From: Plazaster borealis
Taxonomy: Eukaryota > Echinodermata > Asteroidea > Forcipulatida > Labidiasteridae
Assembly: GCA_021014325.1 (NCBI GenBank)
Contig: CM037461.1
Span: 22,553,376 to 22,617,375, forward strand
DNA length: 64,000 nucleotides
Direction of reading: 5' to 3'
Part shown: positions 10,394-21,100 of the stretch, piece by piece
How the letters are laid out: each line of letters begins with the position of its first letter
Numbering within the stretch: position 1 is the first letter of the stretch
The notes under the pieces: generated by a model
Told to the model about the DNA's origin: nothing
Database searches by the model: none
What the model saw: the letters and a program-made list of their open reading frames with translations, nothing else
Translations under genes and position numbers: made by a program

Positions 10394-11571
10394 GTAAGTA
10401 AATCTAGTTTTTATGTAGAAAAACGGTATGTTTTAGGCCGTTAAAGTTTCTTGACTAGCGTCGTTAGGCCTCGACTACAGTACCGTGATAGTACACATAG
10501 TACACACACAGTCAGGCTGTTTTTAAAAAAGGCGTGATTAAAAAATGTATTTGTTCTTTGCCCAGCTGCAAATCTGCAATATTACTGCACTGGCTTGCAG
10601 ATTAAGACATCTAATACGATTCAGTGAATGTTTAACTTCTCCAATTACTTACTAATTTCTTATCACTTATTGGCGTATTGCCATAGTAATTAGTCAAAGA
10701 TAGGCCTAGTGTCGTCGTAAAACAACAAAAGTGAGATGATAATCACCAGTTTAGTCACACACACTCTACGCCCGTGTGTTTTACGTATACGCGCATCGCT
10801 TGATCACGCACACACGGTATACACGTACTGATGACAGTGAGTGTACTACTGCAGTTCTTCATCGAAAAACAAGTTGACATGTACATTACACACATTTCTG
10901 GTTCTTCATTGAAAATGTAATATATTGTATCTTTAACTTACAAGATATACTTTAGACATAAATAACTCAACATCTAGCTGATGTGGCCACTGTATTAACT
11001 AGACGAGTACGTCCAACGCTAGTGCTATGCCTAACTTGCTTAACACGATAATTATAGGGATGGGGCTAGATTAAATACCTAATTTTCTAATTTCCACAAA
11101 AAGCAAGAACAGATACACAACATTATCATGTCAATTTTGTTTTCCTTCATTCATAACGAATGGTTTATTCCGTGCATCGCAGACGAAAGCTGAACTGAAA
11201 ATGATTTGCAGAAACAATGATGTACAGTAAAAAAAAATAGACACAGAACTTGGTCGTTTACTTGGTCGTGAAACGACCGCTAGAGAACAAAACAATAACA
11301 TGATTTCAGCAAGTTTGTAAACAGCAAGGTCCAATTTCATAAAGCTGTAAAGCAACAAAAATCTGTTTAGCAACAAAAATCTGCTTAGCAAAAAATTGCA
11401 AGATGCAAAATTCATGCAAAATTCATCAAAACATTTCCTTACGACCAGAACAATACTTCCTCCCATTTAATAACAGCAACTTTCAAACCTTGTCAAAATA
11501 AATCTCTATATTTGAATTACATCTGTTTGTTTTCTTTAAAAAACAGGCGGGGACACATATCGAACATGCAG

Positions 11572-11771
11572 TTGACAGCATCAAAGCGAAAGGGATAAGG
11601 CAGCCAGTAATAATCAACCTGGGGCCAGAAAAGAAGCCGAATCAGTTTTTCTTGTGCGTGGACTCTATTCCTATCAGAGGCGGTTCGACAGCGGTGGAAG
11701 CATTTGATAAGTTGTTCAAAACTTTCTATGTGTTCGGGTTGGACTACCCAAAAGTTTTGAACAGCTTTTGA
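11572..11771 (+). CDS. Terminal exon, SAMD3-like C-terminal domain, frame disrupted
   Basis: The open frame from 11547 or 11572 reads IRQPVIINLG, then FFLCVDSIPIRGGS, then AFDKLFKTFYVFGLDYPKVL, ending at TGA 11769-11771. The order 'product is cysteine/valine-rich strand, aspartate-turn, then LFKTFYVFG.DYP' recalls the C-terminal domain of SAMD3-like uncharacterised proteins of fish and invertebrates (recognition from memory, no search). That domain usually runs about 15 residues further. The +1 frame right after the TTTT run at 11766-11769 continues in just that style to TAA at about 11816. The copy is therefore either frameshifted or naturally shorter. A full-length middle part of the protein is missing between this and the first exon. 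Confidence 0.5.
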
Positions 11772-12495
11772 ATTCTTTGCCGCTTTCATCTATGGAGTGA
11801 TGCCTCCTCCAGGGTAAAGCCTCTGGTTCGATCTTTCGCAACCGCTGTTAAATCTGTTTAAAGGGAAAGTATACTTTTGGTTTTTGGAAGTGTTCCATTG
11901 TGTTAATCCTATATAAGTTACGAGGTAAAAATAAAAATTAAATGTGCACATTTCAGTTAAAAAAGGTGTTCTAGATTTTAAAAGAATACCGCTAAAAATC
12001 TGGAGCGGTTATCTATGACCATTTGCTGGTTGTGTAATCTGAGTTCCCATGTCTGCACTTGTGTAGGACTGGTAGTAATACTTCTGCTCGGGTTGTACTG
12101 ACTGCAACACTGCCTGGACTGGTCGTTTGCTGTGGGCCTAAAAACTGGTGGTGAAACTGTTTACACTGGATTCCATTCCCTGTGCACTATCCTCTTCTTG
12201 AACATGTATACACATGGCCCTTTCCTGGCTTTCGAGGCAGCTGAAGCAGACATGGTTCTCTTTAACAATGTTGAATCCGTTGTCTAAACTTATCCTCTTA
12301 AGCTTGATACACGTCGCAAGTGTACGATCCATCGGATATAAGTCAAAACTATTGGTGTTTTTTCTCATTCTTAATTCAATCTTTCGCACTTATACAAAAA
12401 CAGTTAACAATCTAAAAAATGTACCTCTTGTAATTGACGTACTATGTAAAGGTTTATCTGTGAAACTTTGTGCATTGTATTTATTTACTTGACAA

Positions 12496-12501
12496 TAAAG
12501 T
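12496..12501 (+). terminator. Poly(A) signal AATAAA in the 2.8-kb element
   Basis: AATAAA lies downstream of the terminal exon and upstream of the right inverted repeat, so the transcription unit could be complete within the element. Confidence 0.4.
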
Positions 12502-12920
12502 TTAATACTGGTCGAGAATTTCGATTGGCTGTTTCCGATTATTGTTATTTATAGGTAAATCTCCTGGTCCATAATTGGGTGTTTATATTTTAATCCCAAG
12601 GAAAGTTTATAAATAAATCCAAACAGACTAGGTTTTAATTATCAAAGGGTAAAGGTTAAATCTGTAAAGTTTGAAACATTTTAATCCACTGGGATTAATT
12701 TAATTAATCCTCCAAAGACTAATTTTTTTAAATCTTTTGAAAGATTCATTTTAAATCCACGCAGATTGGTCCCTAACCACACTCCTTGAAAGATTTAAAA
12801 TTTAATCCTGTGGATTTAAATTTAAATCCTTGTAATTTAGAGTGCAGTCTTAATCAAAGTTCAGGATGAACATAGGAACTTGAGGAACATTGTACTATGC
12901 TTGGATCGTAATGGACGGAA

Positions 12921-14297
12921 TGATTATGAACCAACTATCAGCAAGTCTGTGTTTGTGGGGGATCTTGGAATAAAAAAAAGCTTGGGAATTACTGGTTTAT
13001 GTTTGGTGTGAAGGGTTACCAAAAGAGCAAGTAGAGTAATGGCTTCCGTAACTAGGGTAGAGGGGGAACGCCCTCCCAATGTCCGTACCGCCCCCTCCCC
13101 CATTTGATATCTGGACCTTTATGATTCATTACCAGAATAACATGTTTAGACCTTACAAGCTTTTATGTGACATTACTCTTTTGACACACACAGACAATGT
13201 ATTTGTTTTAACCTCTTCGTCAGATTATGTGTTTAATAATAATACTAATAAACGGCATAAAAAGAGTACTGACACCTCCAGTTAAAATTCCAACTGGAGT
13301 ATTTTGTAGGAGGTTTCATCAACCATCCAAGAAAAAATGGGCTTGCTTAAGAAAAATGCAAATGCTGAGTAATTGGCCATGCAACCCCACCCTCCTCTAT
13401 CTTTAAAGATAATGGTGCTACCCTTTCTTGCCCCACTTCGCCGCAGGGGAGCTCAGCCGGGTTATCTAGTCAAAATGAGCAGAAGTTTATGGTGAACAAA
13501 GTTATTATGCATGCAGTCACTGTACATAGTGTCATCATTTTTAAGCCAACGTTTAAACTCTGTGGCAGACAATAGCAGGACGAGAGTCCAGCTTTGCCAT
13601 CTAGGGCTTAGGATTTAGAACTGGCTCAATACTGTTTATTGATCTAGTGGGCTTATTGCGTCATCCTACGGAATGGACTATTCAACTTTTGGAGCAGGGG
13701 CTTAACTGATTCAACATGGCTGTGGACGTTACCCATTCTGGGCGGCTGGTGGTCGGAGTTTTTTTTCACGTCAAAGATTTGAAGACACTTCTTTTCATGA
13801 TCGATGGAAATGATCCATTAACGCGCCCCGAGAAGTTTCCTGACTTTAAACCAGCAATCCGGATACATTTGTCCTGAAAACAATTCCCTAATTTCGAAGC
13901 ACAGGCCCCTTTCCCAAGATGGGTTCATGGGCATTCGTTCAGGGTGTTTCAATTTGATGTCATAACGTCCGAACTGGCGGCCACAGCTACGGAAACGGCT
14001 GGATCACTGCGTTATCATGCGTTGAAGTATACGACGTCCTCACACCCTCAGCAAAGGAGTCGTAGCTGTAACTGTAGCCGCCAACTCGGATAGCCTACTG
14101 TCTTCAATATGCCCCACTTACCACAAATTGAAAAGAAGAAAGGAGATGTCAGCAATTGAGTTGACTTCGCCAGCCTGGAATCTTTGAGAGGGCAAGGCTT
14201 CATTTTGCAAAGGGCACTTCCATCGGACAATCTAATTAAAGTCTACTTAGGAAACTTTTGAAGGGGGACCATGGGCCAGACCAGCAGCGTTCTCACA
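12921..14297. other. Gene-free stretch
   Basis: Mixed unique DNA. Chance ORFs of 60-70 codons lack domain character or splice context. I see no repeat ends or gene here. Confidence 0.5.
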
Positions 14298-14676
14298 TAA
14301 AGGCACTGATGAACACGTTTGGAAATTGTCAAAGACCAGTGTTCTCACTTGGTGTATCCCAACATATGCATAAAATAACAAGCCTGTGAAAATTTGGGCT
14401 CAATTTGGTCATCGAAGTTGCAAGAAATTGATGAAAGAAAAAAACACCCTTGTTGTACAAATTTGTGTGCTTTCAAATAGGAATAAACACTTCTTGCAAG
14501 AAGTTTTTATTATTTTAGTGAGAAATTACCTCTTTCTCAAAAACTACGTTACTTCAGAGGGAGTCGTTTCCTACAATGTTTGTATACTATCAACAGCTCT
14601 CCGTTGCTTCTAACCAAGTAAGTTTGTATGCTAATATTTGTTTTGAGTCATTACCAAACGTGTACGATACCTTTAA
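14298..14676 (+). mobile_element. TTAA MITE family 1, copy 1
   Basis: Runs from TAAAGGCACTGATGAACACG to GTGTACGATACCTTTAA. The ends are imperfect inverted repeats (AAAGG...ACACGTTTGGTAAT type) flanked by TTAA-like sequence. ORFs inside every copy (SCKKMMKEKNTLVV and similar) are chance frames of the repeat. An internal hairpin, ACTTCTTGCAAGAAGT, recurs in most copies. Confidence 0.8.
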
Positions 14677-14679
14677 CAG

Positions 14680-15300
14680 TGGTCCGCTATAGCCAAATTA
14701 AAGTTAATGCGGCAGAACAATGATTCAAATTTAATGATACAAATTTAATGATACAAATTGTACTGGTCAAAACAGTTATACGTCTAAAAACTTTACCTGC
14801 AGAGTGCGAGCATCACTACTGGGTTTGGCGAGATGACTTAGACCAATTGGCCACTTCGAAGTGCTCATTGGTTATGAGATAAGAGGCTGGGCGATGTGAC
14901 TCCTTCTATATTCCTTCCTCCATGGTTAGACTGTCACCAACGAAGACTGTAGACCAGACGAGCGCCTGACACTAAAACGTTATACGCGACAGGAGATGAG
15001 CCTGTTGTCAGCGCCTTGCGATCATGTAGCGATCGATGCCGACAGTGACAGCGCATATACATGTACACGCACAAGTTAACTGAACATGCATTATTCATAA
15101 TCGCTATCTTTACGAAATCCCTAGTAAACAGCGCCCTCTGTTGATTCTGCCTCAACTGAGCGGGGAAAAAAATATATCACGGCCGGCTGGCTAATAATGG
15201 ACTAGTGAAATATGGACAAGTGAAAAAACCTGGCAGACTAATAAAACGGTAAGCTAGCCGGAGTCCCTATGGCTAATCACTGAAACATTTAAGGGCGAAC
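14680..15300. other. Gene-free stretch
   Basis: No supported gene. ORF 14934-15155 on the minus strand has no recognisable domain. Confidence 0.45.
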
Positions 15301-15303
15301 CCT

Positions 15304-15455
15304 GACCAGGGCTCGATTTCACAAAGAGTTAAGATTGATCGTAACTGCAAATCCATCGCAGTTGCTTAGCAAAGAGCAAGATGTCACAATACAAATCACT
15401 ATGGTAATTACTGATCACTCATCTTAAGATGAATCTTAGTGCTTTATGAAATCGG
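15304..15455. mobile_element. Short MITE with GGGCTCGATTTCAC ends
   Basis: About 150 bp with inverted ends GGGCTCGATTTCACAAAG and GCTTTATGAAATCGGCCCC. Related copies are at 33113-33256 and 28004-28130. Confidence 0.65.
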
Positions 15456-15515
15456 CCCCAGAGGCAACAAAAGAGGTCATAACTTCCGTGGCCTCCGTTT
15501 GATTCCAGGCCTGAC

Positions 15516-15883
15516 TTAAAGGCACTGAACACGTTTGGAAACTGTCAAAGACCAGTGTTCTCACTTAGTGTATCCCAACACATGCATAAAATAACAAGCC
15601 TGTGAAAATTTGGGCTCAATTGGTCATCGAAGTTGCAAGAAAATGATGAAAGAAAAAAACACCCTTGTTGTACGAATTTGTGTGCTTTCAGATAGGAATA
15701 AAAACTTCTTGCAAGAAGTTTTTATTATTTTAGTGAGAAATTACCTCTTTCTCAAAAACTACGTTACTTCAGAGGGAGTCGTTTCCTACAATGTTTTATA
15801 CTATCAACAGCTCTCTGTTGCTTGTTACCAAGTAAGTTTTTATGCTAATATTTATTTTGAGTCATTACCAAACGTGTAATTAA
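15516..15883 (+). mobile_element. TTAA MITE family 1, copy 2
   Basis: Close copy of 14298-14676, including the internal ACTTCTTGCAAGAAGT hairpin. The right end is slightly truncated. Confidence 0.8.
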
Positions 15884-16474
15884 AGAGGTTAAGAAACTCA
15901 AAAGATATGTTGAATATACAGCATTTAGCATCGGTGGATACGGGAATCTTATCAAGGCCTTTTCGAAACCAAGTCTTCGGAATGGGCTCCGTTTTACGCT
16001 CCTTCCGCCCGTCTGGACACACGGTTTTTTTTTCAGGGCGTGGTTTCGAAAACGCCATACTCAGTGGCGCCCTCACTGTTTGTCACTCAATAGTGGTATT
16101 GAAAAAAGGGGGCTGTGTGGGGTGTAGAAAATAATTGTGTTCGCTACAATAAACTCATTATTACATTATTTCATTCATACTGTTGTTTCTTAAAGAACAA
16201 CAGAGGGCGCTATGTATACACAGCTCTGACAAGGGACATAGCTCCGACAGGGGTCGAACTGAAGTTCAAAAGTAAACGCTTTCACAACAATCTGCACCAA
16301 ACAGTTCGACCTTTAACGACTTTTTAAAAAGCCTTCCAACCCATAAAAAGTACAACCTGTCTCAGCAAACTGAAAACGTCCATGTTTATTCAATTAAAAA
16401 AAAAATTAAACAATGAATTCAAATTTGACAGTAAATCAACAAGTGTGGTTTATACAATTATTCACACAAGATAA

Positions 16475-16847
16475 TTAAAGGCAGGGTATACCTTTGGTAA
16501 TTACTCCAAAAATAATGACCCTGAAATCTTACTTCGTAAAGAGCACTTCAGAGTTGTTGATATTATGTTACAATGCTATAGAAACGATCCCCTTTGAAGT
16601 AGTTTTAGAGAAAGAGGTAATTTTTCACCCCCAAATTTGAATCTGAGAAAGGTTTCAGGCGTGAAGCCTTTTTTTCGGGCATCTGAAAGTACACAATTCT
16701 ATGCAGCAAAGGTGTTTTCTTTTTCTTTCATTATTTTCTTGCAACTTCGATGACCAATTGAGCCCAAATTTGCACATGTTTGTTATTGTATGAACTAAGT
16801 GAGGATACTGGTCTTCGACAATTACCAAAAGTATACCCTGCTTTTAA
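16475..16847 (+). mobile_element. TTAA MITE family 4, copy 2
   Basis: The inverted ends are TTAAAGGCAGGGTATAC and GTATACCCTGCTTTTAA, about 15 matching bases. No ORF. Confidence 0.75.
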
Positions 16848-16924
16848 AATATAATATCAAAACAGTCACTAATCCTGGAATTGAATACCATCTGAACATG
16901 TTAATATAACAATATAAGAGGAAT

Positions 16925-17130
16925 TATCCCCACACCTGTATAGACCAACGCTTGTTTACAAAAAGAGTGACCTTGTACATTCCAGGTCCTTTCAGGGCAG
17001 GCAAGACACTACACTAGCTAAATGGAAAAAACCTACATTTTTGGGTGTCATAATTTCCACATTAATTCAAGAGTTATAAATATAACAGCTGAACAAGTTG
17101 ATGTGCCCTCTTTACTCGCAACGAGTAACG
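16925..17130 (-). repeat. Family E repeat, copy 1
   Basis: Inverted relative to 29225-29400 and 36940-37115. Shared words are 'aacagctgaacaagtt', 'gtgtcataatttccac' and 'gtgaccttgtacatt'. Confidence 0.55.
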
Positions 17131-17219
17131 ATAATTTATTCTCATCAAGCTAGTCTGCTTAGATCTCCTTTTTACTCATTTTTAGTAGTCAGCTGATGTT
17201 TTCTCTTTATATACATTAC

Positions 17220-17550
17220 TTCACTTTTAATTGTTATTGTAGTTTTTATCATGGTTATTATTATTATTAATAATTTATTGCTATAATATTAATATTATTC
17301 TCATCATTTCTGTCTTTTTGCAACTTGTCTGTCCGTACTTACTTGTTCCTGTTTACGTTCTGTTTGTCTGTCCATCAGGCATCTCACCACAAGCCTCGGC
17401 TACTAGATGATGCATCCATACTTATTTTATTTTCTGCCTTGTAATTAATGCTTCTTTGGATACTTCTTTAAATCAATGTTTTGGCTATGTACTGTTTGGA
17501 AATTTCATAAAGTATGGAAATAAATGTGAGTTTGAATTGAAAACGAAAGT
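17220..17550 (+). mobile_element. Probable LINE 3-prime UTR
   Basis: Contains the 'ctcaccacaagcctcggcta' block and ends in 'aaataaatgtgagtttgaattg', a style I associate with CR1-like LINE tails. No coding part is present. It lies just beyond the PXMP4 stop, so PXMP4 transcripts might run into it antisense. Confidence 0.35.
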
Positions 17551-17853
17551 TGATAAAAATCAGCGCAATCTCTATAAAGTTTAAATGTCATGTTTTCTTT
17601 CATTGGGCTACGTACAAATGGTGCCTGAAGGAGGTCCAAACATTTTTCCTTCCAATGTGTCTTCAGTAGAGTAGTTTCTTGTTAAACTGATTTCATGTTT
17701 TGATTTTTTAAGGGTCTATAATCAGGATTCTTAGAAAATAATTAATACATCTAATTTACACTAGGTATAATACTTCCAAAACTTGTACAATATATTCGAG
17801 TTTTTTTTCCATTAACTATAAAATTAGAAAAATTACAATAATCAGAACATCTC

Positions 17854-18105
17854 CTAAAGCTTGTTGTGCCATAGAAAGTCTTTAAGCCCATGCCAGACAT
17901 CAGAATCCCTGTACAGATATGTCATTGACTTCTGGAGAGATGGTTGGAGGACTTCCCTGTGATTTGAGAACTGCCACATGACTACAGCCCAGACCACTGC
18001 TGCAAAGATTGGAAATGGGTCCCTCTTTGGAGGGGCGATAGCACCTGTTTTGACCGCGAGACGGGCAAAGCCGAAGAGCACCCGCGAAAGAAGGTACATG
18101 TTAAT
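17854..18105 (-). CDS. PXMP4: PXMP4 exon 4
   Basis: Follows the acceptor TTGCATATGCAG and ends at TAG 17856-17854. It encodes 83 residues from INMYLLSRVLFGF to HNKL. A dispersed repeat begins only about 35 bp upstream of the acceptor. Confidence 0.96.
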   Translation of the reverse strand: MNMYLLSRVLFGFARLAVKTGAIAPPKRDPFPIFAAVVWAVVMWQFSNHREVLQPSLQKSMTYLYRDSDVWHGLKDFLWHNKL

Positions 18106-21100
18106 CTGCATATGCAACAACAAACAGTTATTAGGTAATTAGACTGGTCCCCTGTCTTTATCCGCAAGGATAAAGACGGGCACTGGTCTTACAGGCCCAA
18201 TGATTTCATTGGATAAACGTGCAGTGACGTAAGCTTTCCATGTCTGTGTTATGATTGGTCAGAAAAGATGTAGTTTGTCATCGGCATGCACTTCCGGCGG
18301 TCGTCTGCATGCAGCGTGTGCATAATGTTTGTACATTCATGTAGTGTTGTTCACTATGTAATAATGTGTACAGTCTGCAAATGTGAATTGACGGCGAATC
18401 TGTGGAATGCGAGGTCAAAGGTACATCTGGCAGCATCCGGTCAGGCAGGTATCTAGCGTTATTCACGAGCCTCGAAACTGTGACGTCAGATGTTCAGGCT
18501 ATTGACCATATTTTTGACCGCATGGGGGCGCTTTCTTCAGGGAATTTCTTGCAGCACAATATTACAGTTTCATCTTATTTTAATTGCCTGTATGTAGTTT
18601 TCTTGCATCAATGACGAAATACATAAACATAATAATCACACAAATTGAAACAAAAAAAAACGTTTGTTTAATTGTTTTTTGTACGCCCTCATGTGGTAAA
18701 AACAACGGCGAATTCATATCGTCATGAAAATTGGTTTAATTTTAAAACGAACATGAGAGCACAAGAGGCAAACTTAAATGTAATTATTCTTTACTTGATC
18801 GTTCCTCTGTTTAGTGTTTTTACAGTATTTTATTTTTTGTATTTTTGTATTTGTGTTCTTTTTGTTGTTGTTCCCTATATCTTTGTTTTGATATTCTGTA
18901 CTGTTTTTGTTTATAATTTCTTTGGCCGGACATTGAACAGAACAGCATTTGAGATGTTTTTTTTTTCTTTAATTGTTAAATACCTGTGAAAATATAATTA
19001 GCTGTTGCAAACTCTTTACCGACTAAAAGGACCTATGGTAAAAATGCAAAACAATAGATAATGGGCTGACGTTTCGACCATTCCAAAGTCTTTCTCAAAG
19101 GCTAATTAATTACATGATAGCTTTTGAGAAAGACTCTGTTAGGATTGAAACGTCAGGCAATTAACTACTTTTTTGTTGTTGCAATAAATACCTTTGTGTA
19201 TTTTACAATAATTGAACATAATACATGTCTTAATGACTTTCAAGGTTGTTTTTTAATTTATACTGGGATCCATGGGAGACCAGTTGTTGCTACAAACGGT
19301 TACATTTAAATGGACCACCAAGTTAAAATATGAAAGAAAGAATATATATATACAGACAAAACACCCCACCAAAATGAAAGCACTGTCTATGATAATTACA
19401 ACCATGATTTGCCCAAGTTTTGGAGCAAGACAATTTTGGAAAGAGTTACAGTTAAACTGATTCGGAAGGTGGCTCGAAAAACAGGGTGTGCAACTTTTTT
19501 CACCGAAAATCCACACAGAGCGCACAAACTCTCTCAAATTACCTTGAAAACGTAACTTTGTTTATCAATTGTCTTAAGGCCCAGCGGGAAGCTTAATTTG
19601 CTGGTTGTATACGCTCTTATTCGCTGATGTATTCTGTGCCTTGAATTTGGGTTGCAATGTAGGTTCCTATAAATACTTTTTTTAAGTTGTGGAGTTCATT
19701 CTCAGAAAATAACTTGTTTGTCCTTTAGGATGAAACTTTGTTTTGACCACAAAAATTAATAACACAAGAATTACAATTAAAAAATTGTAAAGAAAGAATG
19801 TAATATATAGGCCAAAGAATCTTTAAAACTTCACAATTATTTGTTTAACCTTTTGGCAATTAATTTCAGATTACTTATAATGATTGGCTGTCATTGTGAA
19901 TTTTTTTTTTTGAATAATTTTTATTATCGCCTAACCTTGCTTCATGGTGTTTTTCATCAACAACCATTTCAATAGATTTCTAATTTGAAGATATAGTACA
20001 TCAGAACTTTTTTTGCAACGGCATCTTCGCAATTCAATAAGCAGTAAATGTTCATCCAAAGAGAAAGGACATAGACTCTAAGGTTCAACATTGATGAAAA
20101 ATTAACAAAGTGCCACGTCCGACGATAACGCACTTCGGTGGCATCGCGCGGAGGCAACGTTAAAACAGGGTCTGTTCTCCATGTTTTAGTTAGCCTCAGT
20201 ACAAGGGCATGTGTAGTACAGAAATCCACAGCCTCCACTACCTACACTGTGAACGTGTACCGAGTTGGAGTCTAGCCAAGCTTTCTTCATGATTATGGAT
20301 ATAATCTACAGCCAATCACAGCGTGCTGATAGATGGACTTTGCACCATGTGGCTTCATGCGCCATCATACAAACATGTGTGTATCGGTCTAGCCGTGCCA
20401 TCGCCGCAAGCACGGTGCATGTGACCATAGAGAAAGGACAGTGGTTGACATCGACAGTGAGCTAGCAAGTGAGCATCAACAACGATCGCGGCCGTGATTG
20501 CAGAACAAATGTTCCGACATTTCGAACCATTTCACGAGCTTAAAATACCGGAGACTTGACCACCGGAGACTTGACCGATGTAGGCCTCAAGGAAAATAAT
20601 GTTTTCTCAGGACCAGAGCAGAATTGTTGGTAATAATAAAGTTTTGACTCGCCCGCTGATGTTTTGAATCGCATTTGACGACTGTCTAATTACGAAAAAC
20701 AGAATGAGAGAAATTTGAGTCAACCTTTACCTTTTGACAAAATCTGTTCCGGTAACTTTCGTTTCTTTTCTGTCATTTCCCCACTTTGTTTCGTCCGTTG
20801 AAACACTTGCTTGCTCTATGGTTGAAACGAAACAGCTACAGCTAATCACCCGGGCGTCCATAAGATATTACGAAGGGAGTGGTATGGTTCCTAGACTTTA
20901 TTTCGCCTCTCGGTGTTTAGAATTACACACGAAAACGTTTACCAAAACTAAACACGGGGTATCCGACTAACACATGCTCCAACTTGCGTCTTTATTTGGG
21001 GTATATTAATATTAATTGCATCGGAGTCAACGATGTTTTCATGTCTTTCTCCAACATTATTAAATTTTAGAAATATTTTTGTCATGTTTTTTGAAGGGAA

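Larger units (their letters stand above)
10001..12844. mobile_element. 2.8-kb terminal-inverted-repeat element carrying a gene
   Basis: The left end CACTCTTAAA and right end TTTAGAGTG are inverted copies. Subterminal GATTTAAA and TTAATC words recur at both ends. The element splits a repeat whose intact copy is at 9065-9205; the junctions give a candidate 2-bp duplication CA (9999-10000 and 12845-12846). Inside lie a promoter-like region, a first coding exon (10318-10393), a terminal coding exon (about 11572-11771) and a poly(A) signal (12496). No transposase was recognised, so it is probably non-autonomous. I cannot assign a superfamily. Confidence 0.8.

Noticed and set aside
12138..12492. 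ORFs on both strands in the right part of the 2.8-kb element
   Set aside because: They overlap each other, have no recognisable domain and fall where the 3-prime UTR of the element-borne gene would lie.
15610..15879. ORFs with SCKK(M/V)(M/L)KEK...LVRNYLFLKNYV in many places (14.4, 15.6, 21.8, 38.7, 57.5 kb)
   Set aside because: They are the same frame through copies of the family-1 MITE, with stops and frameshifts at varying places. No start, domain or conservation beyond DNA identity.
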